DNA of 64,000 nucleotides from an uncultured Candidatus Melainabacteria bacterium (GCA_947364235.1 CANARY010000001.1:186001-250000), one strand, 5' to 3'; shown: positions 50,294 through 58,848, counted from the stretch's first letter. Made by a program: numbers and translations. The notes: generated by a model not told the origin, from the letters alone.

Positions 50294-51281
50294 TTATCTT
50301 GAACAAAAGAAAAACACTCATCTCTATTTTCAAATAGGGGAAAACAAGTATGCTGTAAATTCTGACAATGTGCTTGAAATTATGAAGCTGCCTGCGCTTG
50401 ATTATCCGCAAAAACTTCCTAATAATATAATCGGGCTTTTGAAATACAATAATTTTGTAATCAGCGTGATTGATGTCAGGTTTTATTTGAATACTCAAGT
50501 ACAGCCTTATAGTATTAACAATGAACTTTTAATTATAAGAACGGATGAAGTCATTTTTGGGATTATTACTGATAAAGTGCTTGGAATTCTTCCTTTTGAT
50601 TCAGCTTTGACTGATGCTATTCCTTTTGTTGACAGTAAAATAATTATTGAGTCGATTTATAAATATAATCAAGAAACAATATTCATTATTAATATTTATG
50701 CAATAGAAAATCTTTTAAAACAGCATGGCGGGTATGACAATAATGTAGATATTCAAGCATTATTTCCGCACGATGAAGCTTCAAAGAACATTATGAGCCG
50801 GAGAACTCTTGCAATAGCTAAAAAATCAAATTTACAGCTGGCTTCTTGCGAGCTGCATGCTAAAAATAAATATATTTCGTTTAATTTAAACAAAGATTCT
50901 TATTGCATAGAGCTTGATTATATAAGCGAAGTTCTTAAGGATACTCCAATTACAAGAGTTCCTGGTATTCCGGATTATATTGAAGGTATTATGAATTTGC
51001 GCGGAGACTATATTACGGTTTTAAATTTGAAGAGGTTTTTGAACTTACGTTCAACAGATAATTCTGATAGAAAGCCTGTTATAATTGTTAAATGCAACGA
51101 GCTTAAAATTGCGCTTTTGATTGATAATATTAATGAAATGTTTGAATTTATGGAAGATGAACTTCCTGAATTTGGAGACGGATATTTTTCTAATGAGTTT
51201 ATCTATAATGAAACTTTGTATACGGTTTTAAATGTGGATAAAATAACATCGGACAAAAGAATAATTATAACAGATATGTAG
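50280..51281 (+). CDS. Tandem CheW-domain protein
   Basis: The 333-residue protein contains two CheW-like beta-barrels. The first (about 12-150) has YFQIGENKYAVNSDNVLEIM, LPNNIIGLLKYNNFVISVIDVR and IIRTDEVIFGIITDKV. The second (about 185-333) has ISFNLNKDSYCIELDYISEVL, TRVPGIPDYIEGIMNLRGDYITVLNLKRFL and IALLIDNINEMFEF. It probably couples CheA to the receptor, or with two binding faces links array units. The second domain is closer to canonical CheW; the first lacks the NLRG motif. It overlaps the upstream gene, so the two are coupled. Confidence 0.88.
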   Translation: MNSHNYLEQKKNTHLYFQIGENKYAVNSDNVLEIMKLPALDYPQKLPNNIIGLLKYNNFVISVIDVRFYLNTQVQPYSINNELLIIRTDEVIFGIITDKVLGILPFDSALTDAIPFVDSKIIIESIYKYNQETIFIINIYAIENLLKQHGGYDNNVDIQALFPHDEASKNIMSRRTLAIAKKSNLQLASCELHAKNKYISFNLNKDSYCIELDYISEVLKDTPITRVPGIPDYIEGIMNLRGDYITVLNLKRFLNLRSTDNSDRKPVIIVKCNELKIALLIDNINEMFEFMEDELPEFGDGYFSNEFIYNETLYTVLNVDKITSDKRIIITDM

Positions 51282-51313
51282 TTTAAATAGTGGATAGAAG
51301 TTTTATCACATTA

Positions 51314-51322
51314 TGGTAGAAT
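51314..51322 (+). promoter_or_regulatory. Extended -10 promoter, leaderless type
   Basis: TGGTAGAAT, with 7 nt between the -10 box and the ATG at 51330 and no ribosome site. Confidence 0.45.
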
Positions 51323-51329
51323 ACAAAGT

Positions 51330-53798
51330 ATGAAGCAGTTTAAGAAGAGAACGCTGGCATTAGTTCTGGCTTCAACCATCACGGTAGTCGGGGCTTTTGG
51401 GGCAGAAAATTTTAAGAATAGCTTAATGTCTCTCCGTTTTGAAGCAAACCAGGGTAATGCGGTTAAGCTTACCATGCTTACAAAACGCCAGTATAAATCA
51501 GGAGTAAATGTTACTCGGAAGGATGCTAATACTTATGTAATAATGCTTCCTGAAACAAATTGTGAAATAGCAGATGGTTATGAATTTGGCGATAATGTTG
51601 AAAGTGTTGATGTGTCAACAATGCCTTATACAAAATCACGTATCGGTTATACAAAAATAACTGTTAAAACGGTTAACAACACGCCTCTTTATGCTAAAAC
51701 AGCGCTTTTCTTAACAGACAGTGGCGAACCTCTTGAACCTGAGGTTAAAGAAGAAGAAAAAAAAGTTTATATGCCGGAAGATAAGCCTGAACCGGTTAAA
51801 CAGCCTGTTTCTGAACAGCGCAGCAGTTCAATTCGTTCAGGAAGCGGAGTTGACCAAACTGCTCCTGTAGATATCAAACAGAGTGTTAAGCAATTTCAAA
51901 CATCTGAACCTAAAAAAGAAACAGCTGTAAAAGCGAATGCAAAAAGTCTTGCTGAGTTAGAAAAAGAAACAGAGTTAACTCCTGCTAAAGAAAAATGGTA
52001 TGTGGTTCTTGGTATTGCTTTTGCACTTTTTATTATGGCATTTTTCTGGTTTAAAGCAAAAGACCAAATGGAAGGACTTGTTGGTGAAGATAAATACGAT
52101 ATTTCTGACGAGCCTAAAAAACCAAAGAAACAAGAAAATAAAGCAGCAATAAATACTGCGATAAAAAATTTGGATAAAAAATATTCAAAACCTGTTACTA
52201 TGCCTGTCAGCGCACCGATAGCTAATGAAGAAGAAGTTGTTACTCCTGAAGTCGAGAATGTTGTTGATTTAGATGAACTTTTGCAGCAGCAGGGTCAGTC
52301 AGAAGAAAGTGACGAAGAAAACAGTGCTTTAGAAGACTTCTTGAGTTCGTTTAGTTTTGAAGACGAAGATGAGCAGAGAGAAAAAGCTTACGAAGAATGT
52401 ATAAACAATGATGATGTGAAGTTTACAGGAGATGATGTTGAAAAAATTTCAACACTTATGGATTCTGAAATCAGTGATGATGTTAAAAAGCATGCTTCAG
52501 AATTCATGGACTCATCAGAGCTGAACAAAAAACCTTCGCCTTTAGAAATACTTGAAAAATTAGTAATGACTTATGTTACAGAACAGAATGTAACGTTTAC
52601 AAATGAAGATGTTGATGCACTTTATAAGCTTATCAATGTTGAAATTGATAATGATTTCTTAACAGATTTGAGAACAAATCCAGAGCTTGCAAAAGAAATG
52701 CAGGAAGAAATCGAAAAGCAAAAATCAAAACCTCATAAAACTTCTGAGCTTTTGACTTTGAATGTAAAAGATATACTTCCTGATCTTTCTGAAGCGCTCA
52801 AAAAACAAGGCGGCAGAAGAATTGAATCAGAAGCAAAGCCTCAGGTTGTTTATTATAGCGAAGGTTATGAAGTTTCAACTTTGAAGCTTAACTCTGCGCT
52901 GCCGGATTTAACTAAAGAAATAAATAACAAAGATGCTTATAAAGTAAGGCCTTCTGACGAGTTTCAAATTGTTGACAACAGTTATGAAGTTCAAACAATG
53001 TCTATTTCAGGTCTGCCTGATTTAAAAGATGTAATGGCAAATCCTGAAAAATACGAAACTCCTGAAGCTGAACCGGAAAAAGTTGACGAAGAAGCTTTAC
53101 TTAACAATATTATGAATGTTTCGTTTAAACCTTTTGATGATGGTACAAGAGAGTTTGAAGTTTTGAATGATTTTGAAGATGAAAATACTCCGACCCGTTC
53201 AGATATGCAGGAAGAATTTAACCAGTTTGACGGCGGGTTTGAAATTGTTGAAGAAGAAGAGCTTCCGGAAGCAGAAGAAAGAGAGCACGATGATTTTGTT
53301 TCTTTGTATGACAATAACTATGTAGATTTAGATTCAGAAGCTCATCTGGACGAGCCTTTGCAAGTTGAGCCGCTTGATGAAAGCACTCAAGGTGATTCGG
53401 ACAAGCTTTTACAAATGATTAAAGATATTGAAAATCGCAGAAAAACAAAAAATGTTAACCCGTCTGTAAAAGAAAATGTTGAGAAAAAAGAAAAACCGCT
53501 TCCAGAGTTTTGTGAGCTTGACGGTGAAAAATATTCTGTGGTGAGCGGATCTTATTTTACTGATGATATGGGCTGTTATTTGGCTAAAAACGAGAATGGA
53601 TATACAATCATAGGATTTACAGGCGAAAAAACTTTCAGAATTAAACATTATGAAAAGCTTAATGTCGAAAGAATGCAGTCGAGAATGAGCGAAAAGCTTG
53701 AAGATGGAACTCAAAGATATATTATAAGAATTGGTATTCACAAATTCATTTTAAACGTAAAGCCTGATGATATGGAATTTGTGATGGATTTATGCTAA
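51330..53798 (+). CDS. Large single-pass acidic protein with FimV/HubP-like topology
   Basis: The 822-residue product has a signal peptide (KKRTLALVLASTITVVGAFGA) and a small beta-rich extracytoplasmic domain (about 25-135, AMIN-like in feel). A Pro/Gln/Ser-rich linker and one membrane helix (WYVVLGIAFALFIMAFFWF, about 223-241) follow, then a long, very acidic cytoplasmic part. That part has three units about 38 residues apart containing LPDL (about residues 484, 523, 561), two preceded by YEV-x-T. A folded C-terminal domain (about 730-822) closes it. This order resembles FimV/HubP polar hubs that work with Pil-Chp chemosensory systems, but LysM and TPR motifs are not seen. Homology is unproven. 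Confidence 0.6.
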   Translation: MKQFKKRTLALVLASTITVVGAFGAENFKNSLMSLRFEANQGNAVKLTMLTKRQYKSGVNVTRKDANTYVIMLPETNCEIADGYEFGDNVESVDVSTMPYTKSRIGYTKITVKTVNNTPLYAKTALFLTDSGEPLEPEVKEEEKKVYMPEDKPEPVKQPVSEQRSSSIRSGSGVDQTAPVDIKQSVKQFQTSEPKKETAVKANAKSLAELEKETELTPAKEKWYVVLGIAFALFIMAFFWFKAKDQMEGLVGEDKYDISDEPKKPKKQENKAAINTAIKNLDKKYSKPVTMPVSAPIANEEEVVTPEVENVVDLDELLQQQGQSEESDEENSALEDFLSSFSFEDEDEQREKAYEECINNDDVKFTGDDVEKISTLMDSEISDDVKKHASEFMDSSELNKKPSPLEILEKLVMTYVTEQNVTFTNEDVDALYKLINVEIDNDFLTDLRTNPELAKEMQEEIEKQKSKPHKTSELLTLNVKDILPDLSEALKKQGGRRIESEAKPQVVYYSEGYEVSTLKLNSALPDLTKEINNKDAYKVRPSDEFQIVDNSYEVQTMSISGLPDLKDVMANPEKYETPEAEPEKVDEEALLNNIMNVSFKPFDDGTREFEVLNDFEDENTPTRSDMQEEFNQFDGGFEIVEEEELPEAEEREHDDFVSLYDNNYVDLDSEAHLDEPLQVEPLDESTQGDSDKLLQMIKDIENRRKTKNVNPSVKENVEKKEKPLPEFCELDGEKYSVVSGSYFTDDMGCYLAKNENGYTIIGFTGEKTFRIKHYEKLNVERMQSRMSEKLEDGTQRYIIRIGIHKFILNVKPDDMEFVMDLC

Positions 53799-54808
53799 GA
53801 AAACTATTTTTTCTGCTTTTTGTATCAATTTTCTTGTGTTCTTGTACTAAAGACAAAAAAGAAGAAATAACGTTTTCTTCTTGGGGTTCTGTGACAGAAG
53901 TACAGGTTTTAAACCGGATTATTTCTGAATTTGAACAAGAGAATCCTGATTTGCGGGTTAATCTCATGCATATTCCGCAGAACTATTTTCAAAAAATCCA
54001 CCTTCTGTTTGCTTCTTCTCAAGCTCCGGATGTGATTTTTATCAACAATCTTAATCTGCCTATGTACACTTCTAAACTCGAAGATTTGACGGAAATCGCT
54101 GATAAAGATGCATATTACCCTGAAAGCTTGCAGGCTTTGAGTTATGAAGGCAAGCTTCTGGCTGTTCCAAGAGATGTTTCGACTCTTGTGTTTTACAGAA
54201 ACAAGGATTTGATTAAAACTGCTCCAGCTGATTTGGACGAGTTTTTAGATGTTGTATCAAAGTGTCAGGAGTTTGGTGTAAGTTTTGAAAGAGATGCGTA
54301 TTTCATGTTTCCGTATTCTCTTACAATGGGTGAAGATATTTTTTATCCTGAGAAATCGCTTGAGTTTTATAAAGAACTTGAAGGCAAATATGCTCCGACT
54401 CCTGCTCAAGCAGGGAGTTTAACTCAGGCACAGATGTTTTTGGATGGAAAAATCGGTTTATATCTTTCTGGCAGATGGCTTTTTTCGAAAATTAGCGAAA
54501 GTGCAAAATTTGATTGGGATGTAATTACTTTTCCCGGAATCGTACCTCTTGATGCTTCTGGCTGGGCAATTGCTAAAGATACAAAACACAGGGAAAGTGC
54601 AGAGAAGTTTGTTAAGTTTCTCTCTTCTAAAGAGAGCAGCGAGTATTTTATGAATACAGGGCTTGTTGTGCCTGCGCGAATGGATGTTTCAAAAAATATT
54701 GATAATAAGGTGTTTTTAGAAGCAATAAAAAAATCAAAACCGATTTCAATTAATAAAGATTACAGGAAAACGGTTGACAAGATGAATAAGAATTATTTCA
54801 ATATATAG
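53792..54808 (+). CDS. Extracellular solute-binding lipoprotein (family 1 type)
   Basis: The 338-residue lipoprotein has the signal and lipobox KLFFLLFVSIFLCSC (Cys18). Its mature part is like sugar-binding ABC receptors: ITFSSWGSVTEVQVLNRIISEFE, APDVIFINNLNLP, VPRDVSTLVFYRNKDL, MFLDGKIGLYLSGRWLF and AEKFVKFLSSKESSEYFM. The ATG overlaps the end of the acidic protein gene by 7 nt. No ABC permease or ATPase is adjacent. It may serve a transporter elsewhere or present ligand to the chemosensory system upstream; the latter is conjecture. Confidence 0.85.
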   Translation: MLRKLFFLLFVSIFLCSCTKDKKEEITFSSWGSVTEVQVLNRIISEFEQENPDLRVNLMHIPQNYFQKIHLLFASSQAPDVIFINNLNLPMYTSKLEDLTEIADKDAYYPESLQALSYEGKLLAVPRDVSTLVFYRNKDLIKTAPADLDEFLDVVSKCQEFGVSFERDAYFMFPYSLTMGEDIFYPEKSLEFYKELEGKYAPTPAQAGSLTQAQMFLDGKIGLYLSGRWLFSKISESAKFDWDVITFPGIVPLDASGWAIAKDTKHRESAEKFVKFLSSKESSEYFMNTGLVVPARMDVSKNIDNKVFLEAIKKSKPISINKDYRKTVDKMNKNYFNI

Positions 54809-54835
54809 ACAAAATACTGTATGGTGTAGTACAAT
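54806..54835 (+). promoter_or_regulatory. Forward promoter of small-peptide module 2
   Basis: TAGACA (54806-54811), 18 nt, TACAAT (54830-54835). The predicted start near 54842-54843 puts GCAGGGC (54843-54849) at the 5' end of the transcript. The -35 overlaps the stop region of the lipoprotein gene. Confidence 0.55.
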
Positions 54836-54934
54836 ATATTCAGCAGGGCAAAGAATAGCTCTTTTTGAAAAGGAACCATCTCACAATTAATGTGGTAGAC
54901 TTTCGGGATGGTACCCGACTAGAAAGAGGTCAAT

Positions 54935-55024
54935 ATGAACGACATCAATTTGACTATATTTTTAATCTTTTTGATTTTGAACATATTAAAAACGGTTCTC
55001 ATTCTGATGAATAAGAACCGCTAG
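54935..55024 (+). CDS. 29-residue hydrophobic peptide, putative type I toxin (module 2)
   Basis: AAAGAGG (54923-54929) precedes the ATG by 5 nt. The peptide has a polar start (MNDIN), about 18 hydrophobic residues (LTIFLIFLILNILKTVLIL) and a basic end (MNKNR). Its leader holds CTCTTT (54859-54864), complementary to the AAAGAG of the ribosome site, and an ACCATC/GATGGT stem. Sequence identity with the 24-residue peptide of module 1 is low, but size, hydropathy, promoter, flanks and antisense promoter are the same. The toxin role is inferred. Confidence 0.6.
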   Translation: MNDINLTIFLIFLILNILKTVLILMNKNR

Positions 55025-55069
55025 ACTTTCTACAGAGCTATTGGCTGGTCTAGCAAACCGCCGCCCTGT
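54986..55069 (-). ncRNA. Putative antisense RNA of module 2 with intrinsic terminator
   Basis: The promoter at 55076-55104 predicts an RNA of about 84 nt starting near 55069. It contains a stem GCTAGAC / GTCTAGC (arms 55048-55054 and 55020-55026). It ends in CGGTTCT / AGAACCG (arms 55014-55020 and 54993-54999) followed by five T on the minus strand (54988-54992). It covers the 3' third of the peptide frame and the whole 3' end of its mRNA. Confidence 0.55.
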
Positions 55070-55075
55070 GTTTAT

Positions 55076-55104
55076 ATTATTTACGATTTTATTATAATTG
55101 TCAA
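55076..55104 (-). promoter_or_regulatory. Antisense promoter of module 2
   Basis: TTGACA (55099-55104), 17 nt, AATAAT (55076-55081) on the minus strand, the same boxes and spacing as at 9430-9458. Confidence 0.65.
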
Positions 55105-55139
55105 GGTTAAGGACAGAGCTTTTCTTTCAAGATGCAATA

Positions 55140-56006
55140 TTATCTTAAGAAATTTGTGAAAAACCTTTTTGTTTTGCACCAGAAACAAGAATTTTGTTTT
55201 TTAATTTCTTTTATAGAAGTAATTTCATAAGGTTCCGGCTGGGTTGTTCTTTTGTATTTTACTTTTGGGTTTCCAAGCAGCATTGCATAAATCGGCGCGT
55301 ATCCGGATGGAATTTCCAGCATTTCACAGATTTCAGGGAAAATTTTTAAGCAAACTTGTGCAAACCCGCACCAGCAGGTTCCGAGTCCTAAGCTTTGAGC
55401 GTAAAGTTCAATGTAGCTTAATGCAATAATCGGGTCGACTGCAGCACAAGGCGCTGTTATTTTTGAAGATACAACAATCAAATGCGGAGCTCCGCGGAAA
55501 ATCACGTCTTCGCCGTTAATAAATGCGTCTTTGTATCTTTCAAATTTTTTAATCAAAGGTTCTAGAAGCTTGTTTGACAATCCTTTTAATATAAGCTCGT
55601 TGACTCGGTTTCTAATTATATCCATTGCGGATTTTTTATCAACAATGGTAAAATGCAGCCCTCGTGAGTTGCATCCGGTCGGGATATAAGGAAACATATA
55701 TTTTAGTTTTTGAAAGATTTCTTCTGAAATTTCTTCATCAGAATACTGTCTTATGCTTTTTCTAGATTTAATCAAGCTCAAAAGGTCGTTTGTATTTGCT
55801 TCTTCTGAGTTTTCCGGCTGTCTGCCATTAAAAGAAAGTGCGCCGGTTGGACAAATTGCCAGACAGTGCTGGCATTTTAAACATCTTTCTTCATCTGTCA
55901 TTATTGGAAAATTATTTTCGTCAAACTCTATGCAGGATGAAATACAGTCATTTATACAAAGCCCGCAGTGTATACATTTTTCTCTATCGATTTGAATATT
56001 GTTCAT
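55140..56006 (-). CDS. Ferredoxin-nitroreductase fusion protein
   Basis: Residues 1-65 form a two-cluster ferredoxin (CIHCGLCINDC and CLKCQHCLAICP). From about 75 a nitroreductase-fold flavoprotein follows (LIKSRKSIRQYSDEEIS, then AVDPIIALSYIELYAQSLGLGTCWCGFAQ). Such fusions are widespread in anaerobes and reduce nitro-compounds or flavins with electrons from internal Fe-S clusters; the true substrate is unknown. CAGGAG precedes the ATG. It is divergent from the exporter gene, with only 22 nt between the starts. Confidence 0.92.
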   Translation of the reverse strand: MNNIQIDREKCIHCGLCINDCISSCIEFDENNFPIMTDEERCLKCQHCLAICPTGALSFNGRQPENSEEANTNDLLSLIKSRKSIRQYSDEEISEEIFQKLKYMFPYIPTGCNSRGLHFTIVDKKSAMDIIRNRVNELILKGLSNKLLEPLIKKFERYKDAFINGEDVIFRGAPHLIVVSSKITAPCAAVDPIIALSYIELYAQSLGLGTCWCGFAQVCLKIFPEICEMLEIPSGYAPIYAMLLGNPKVKYKRTTQPEPYEITSIKEIKKQNSCFWCKTKRFFTNFLR

Positions 56007-56028
56007 AATTGACTCCTGTTTGAATTAG

Positions 56029-56925
56029 ATGTTTAATTACATTATGTTAATATCAATTATAAATCAAATATTTAATCAAAACCTGCCTGACTGGGTATTA
56101 GATGCTGTTGCAGACAGTGTTCACCTTATTCCGTTTTTGTTTATCGTGTTTTTGATAATTGAAGTTCTGGAATATTACTATGCTGAAAAAATCAATTCTG
56201 CACTTAAAAATACAGGAAAGTTTGGTGTTTTAATAGGAGCTGTTTCTGCTATTTTTCCGCAGTGCGGATTTTCTGTAATTGCAAGCGGGCTGTATGCTAA
56301 ACGAATTATAACTATCGGGACTTTAATTGCTGTTTACCTTGCAACTTCTGATGAAACCATTCCGATACTTCTTGCGACTCCTGAAAAAGCACATTTGATT
56401 ATTCCGATAGTTGGAATAAAACTTTTTATTGCAATTTTAATGGGGTATTTTGTAGATTGGGTAAATAGGAAAAAAAGTTTACCTTGCAATACCGAAGTAC
56501 AAATAGAAGAAGGCTGCTGCAAACACGATATTGAACACGGAAGCAAGCGGGAGCTTATTATTCACCCTGTAATGCATACAATTAATGTTTTTGGGTTTAT
56601 TCTTGCGATTACTTTGATTTTAAATTATGTTCTTTCTCACTTTGAGCTTACTGCGATTTGGGGCGGAAAAGTAATCCAGCCGGTTATAGCAGCGTTTATA
56701 GGGCTGATTCCAAACTGTGCGATTTCTATAGGCTTAACTATGATGCTTATTAAAGGAACAATAAGTTTTGGAGCTGCAATGAGCGGACTGCTTTCAAATG
56801 CAGGGTTAGGACTGCTTGTACTTCTAAAGAATAATGATTTTAAAGATAGTTTAAAGGTAATTTTTATTTTGATTATGATAAGTATTGTGTCAGGAGTGGC
56901 AATTAATTTTTTTACAGGTTTTTAA
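56029..56925 (+). CDS. Putative heavy-metal (manganese/arsenic-type) exporter, ArsP_2-like
   Basis: The 298-residue protein has about eight hydrophobic helices in two halves with a hydrophilic Cys/His loop between (EEGCCKHDIEHGSKRE). The motif FPQCGFSVIASGLYAKRIIT and ATSDETIPILL in the first half, with LIPNCAISIGLTMMLIKGTISFGAAMSGLLSNAG in the second, fit the putative 10TM heavy-metal exporter family that includes manganese exporters. The Cys-Cys-x-His loop may bind metal. Start is uncertain: ATG at 56029 has no good ribosome site, and ATG at 56044 is possible. Confidence 0.75.
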   Translation: MFNYIMLISIINQIFNQNLPDWVLDAVADSVHLIPFLFIVFLIIEVLEYYYAEKINSALKNTGKFGVLIGAVSAIFPQCGFSVIASGLYAKRIITIGTLIAVYLATSDETIPILLATPEKAHLIIPIVGIKLFIAILMGYFVDWVNRKKSLPCNTEVQIEEGCCKHDIEHGSKRELIIHPVMHTINVFGFILAITLILNYVLSHFELTAIWGGKVIQPVIAAFIGLIPNCAISIGLTMMLIKGTISFGAAMSGLLSNAGLGLLVLLKNNDFKDSLKVIFILIMISIVSGVAINFFTGF

Positions 56926-56931
56926 GCTTGT

Positions 56932-58848
56932 ATGAGTATTTCTCCTATTAGTTATAATAACCTTTCTTATCAGCGTAAATTACCTGTCTTCCGTAGTGCT
57001 TCAAGTGATTTTGGCAAAGCAGTCAGTGATTTTTTTCAAAAGCAGCAAATTACTGCTGAAATGGAAGCTTCGTTAATCAGCAAATTCAAGCTTGCATTCA
57101 AAGAGATTATGAGTCAGCAAAATTTTATGGGGAGTGGATTTTTTGGTAAAGTTTATCAAATTGACGAAAATTTTGCATTGAAAGTTAAGAATTTTGCAAA
57201 ATGGGATAATTTGAACATTAAAAAAGGCAAGGATGTTTTTAAAAATCTTAAAACATATTATGGCGAAGAAATTTTGCAAATAGGAAATTTTAGTATTTTA
57301 AAGAACCTTGGAAAACATATTCCTGCAGGAGTTCCTTCCGTTGCAGCGCTGGCAGACAAGGATGCTGAATTTTATTATCAAACAGAATATCTTCCTTTAT
57401 TTGCTAAAGTTCCTCAGGAAAGCTATGAAGCTATTGCGTATGATTTTGCTGAGTTGAATAGGATGAAACATTCTGATGGTGAGTTTTATTCATTTGATTC
57501 TAAAAATCCGGGAAATGTGGTGCTGTCGGGTGATAAATTAAAACTTGTTGACAGCATGAATTCGATTAATATGGAAAATCCAAATTCTGCAGGAAAACTT
57601 ATAGAGCTCTTATTATCAAAGCTTTCTTCTCTGCGGAAAGTTGAAAGTTATGGTGATAATGTAGAAGATGCGAAAGAAATTTTGCGTAAAATAATTATTG
57701 CATCAGAACGTGCAGAGCTTCCTCATGATACGAGAAATCAAGACAGAATTCTTTGGAGCGGGGCTTTTGTCAGAACCGGCATTGATATTGAACCGGATGA
57801 TTTTATTCAAAACCTTGAGATAATTCGTGCGAAAAATCCGCGTCTATCACAAAGATTACCAAAAGCTGAGGAGTATATTAATAAAACAATAGCGCCTGTG
57901 TTCCGCGGCAAGTCAAGAGATTTGGAAGCAGTTTTAGATAGTGTCATAGGAAAACCTTCGGTCTCGGAAAAAGAAAAACAGCTTATTATTGAGAAAATAA
58001 AAGCAGCGATGTTTAATATTTTAAAACCGTCCAGGTTTATAGAAGAAGGCTCGCACAAGGCTGTTTTTAGAATTACTACAAAATATGCTGCGCGTGTTCC
58101 GGTTGATAGAAAGCTTGCGCCGGAAAGTATCGGAAGCTTTTTTAAATGGGGAGAGAACAGATTTAAAGACATGAGAAATTATTTTGGCGAGCCTTTATTG
58201 GAAGCCGGTCAATTTCAAGTGCTTAGGAATCTTGGCAGCCACAGACCTGCGGGTGTACCAGAACATCTTGCTAAACGTTTTAGCAGAAACGAAATTAATA
58301 AATATTATATAGAAAAATATCTGCCAAAGTTTGCACAGATTTCGCAATACAGCTATAATGAGCTTGCGAATAATCTTGCAAAATTAAACGAAATGAAATT
58401 CGGTCCAAGGTTGTTTGGAGTTTTTGATTCGATTAATCCTAATAATATTGTTGTAAGTGCAGGCAGGCTGTTTTTGGTAGATGAAATTGATTTACTCTGC
58501 GATAAGTCTTATGCTAATACTACAGCAAAGCTTTTAAACGTATTCATAAATAGAGCAAGCAAAGATTATGAAGCTCCAGATGCTGGAAATAAAGTTAAGC
58601 TTGTAAGAAAAATATTTAAGAAAACAATAATTTCCGGAGTTTGTGCAAACCTGCTTCACGCTGACTCAAAAGAAGACTTCCGAAACTGGGAGACTGCACT
58701 TAAAAAATGCCGCATTATGACACCTGCTCATGAAATTTTGAATAAACTTGAAGAGATTACTAACTCTAAGCTTTCTAACAATGAGAAAACAAAGCTTATA
58801 ACACAATATCTCGAAATACTTTTTGGAAAAAATCCTTCAAACAAATGA
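56932..58848 (+). CDS. Tandem kinase-like protein of unknown function
   Basis: The 638-residue protein has two copies of a kinase-like fold. Copy 1 (about 45-310) has a glycine loop GSGFFGKVY (67-75), a lysine strand FALKVKN (Lys84) and FDSKNPGNVV...KLVDSM (Asp189, Asn195, Asp207), matching the catalytic-loop and metal-aspartate positions of protein/antibiotic kinases. Copy 2 (about 345-600) has IEEGSHKAVFRI, AARVP and FDSINPNNIVV...LVDEIDLL, with a degraded glycine loop. Both share GNFSILKNLG / GQFQVLRNLG and PAGVP. The N-terminus MSISPISYNNLSYQ is of the lineage type. Substrate unknown. Confidence 0.6.
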   Translation: MSISPISYNNLSYQRKLPVFRSASSDFGKAVSDFFQKQQITAEMEASLISKFKLAFKEIMSQQNFMGSGFFGKVYQIDENFALKVKNFAKWDNLNIKKGKDVFKNLKTYYGEEILQIGNFSILKNLGKHIPAGVPSVAALADKDAEFYYQTEYLPLFAKVPQESYEAIAYDFAELNRMKHSDGEFYSFDSKNPGNVVLSGDKLKLVDSMNSINMENPNSAGKLIELLLSKLSSLRKVESYGDNVEDAKEILRKIIIASERAELPHDTRNQDRILWSGAFVRTGIDIEPDDFIQNLEIIRAKNPRLSQRLPKAEEYINKTIAPVFRGKSRDLEAVLDSVIGKPSVSEKEKQLIIEKIKAAMFNILKPSRFIEEGSHKAVFRITTKYAARVPVDRKLAPESIGSFFKWGENRFKDMRNYFGEPLLEAGQFQVLRNLGSHRPAGVPEHLAKRFSRNEINKYYIEKYLPKFAQISQYSYNELANNLAKLNEMKFGPRLFGVFDSINPNNIVVSAGRLFLVDEIDLLCDKSYANTTAKLLNVFINRASKDYEAPDAGNKVKLVRKIFKKTIISGVCANLLHADSKEDFRNWETALKKCRIMTPAHEILNKLEEITNSKLSNNEKTKLITQYLEILFGKNPSNK

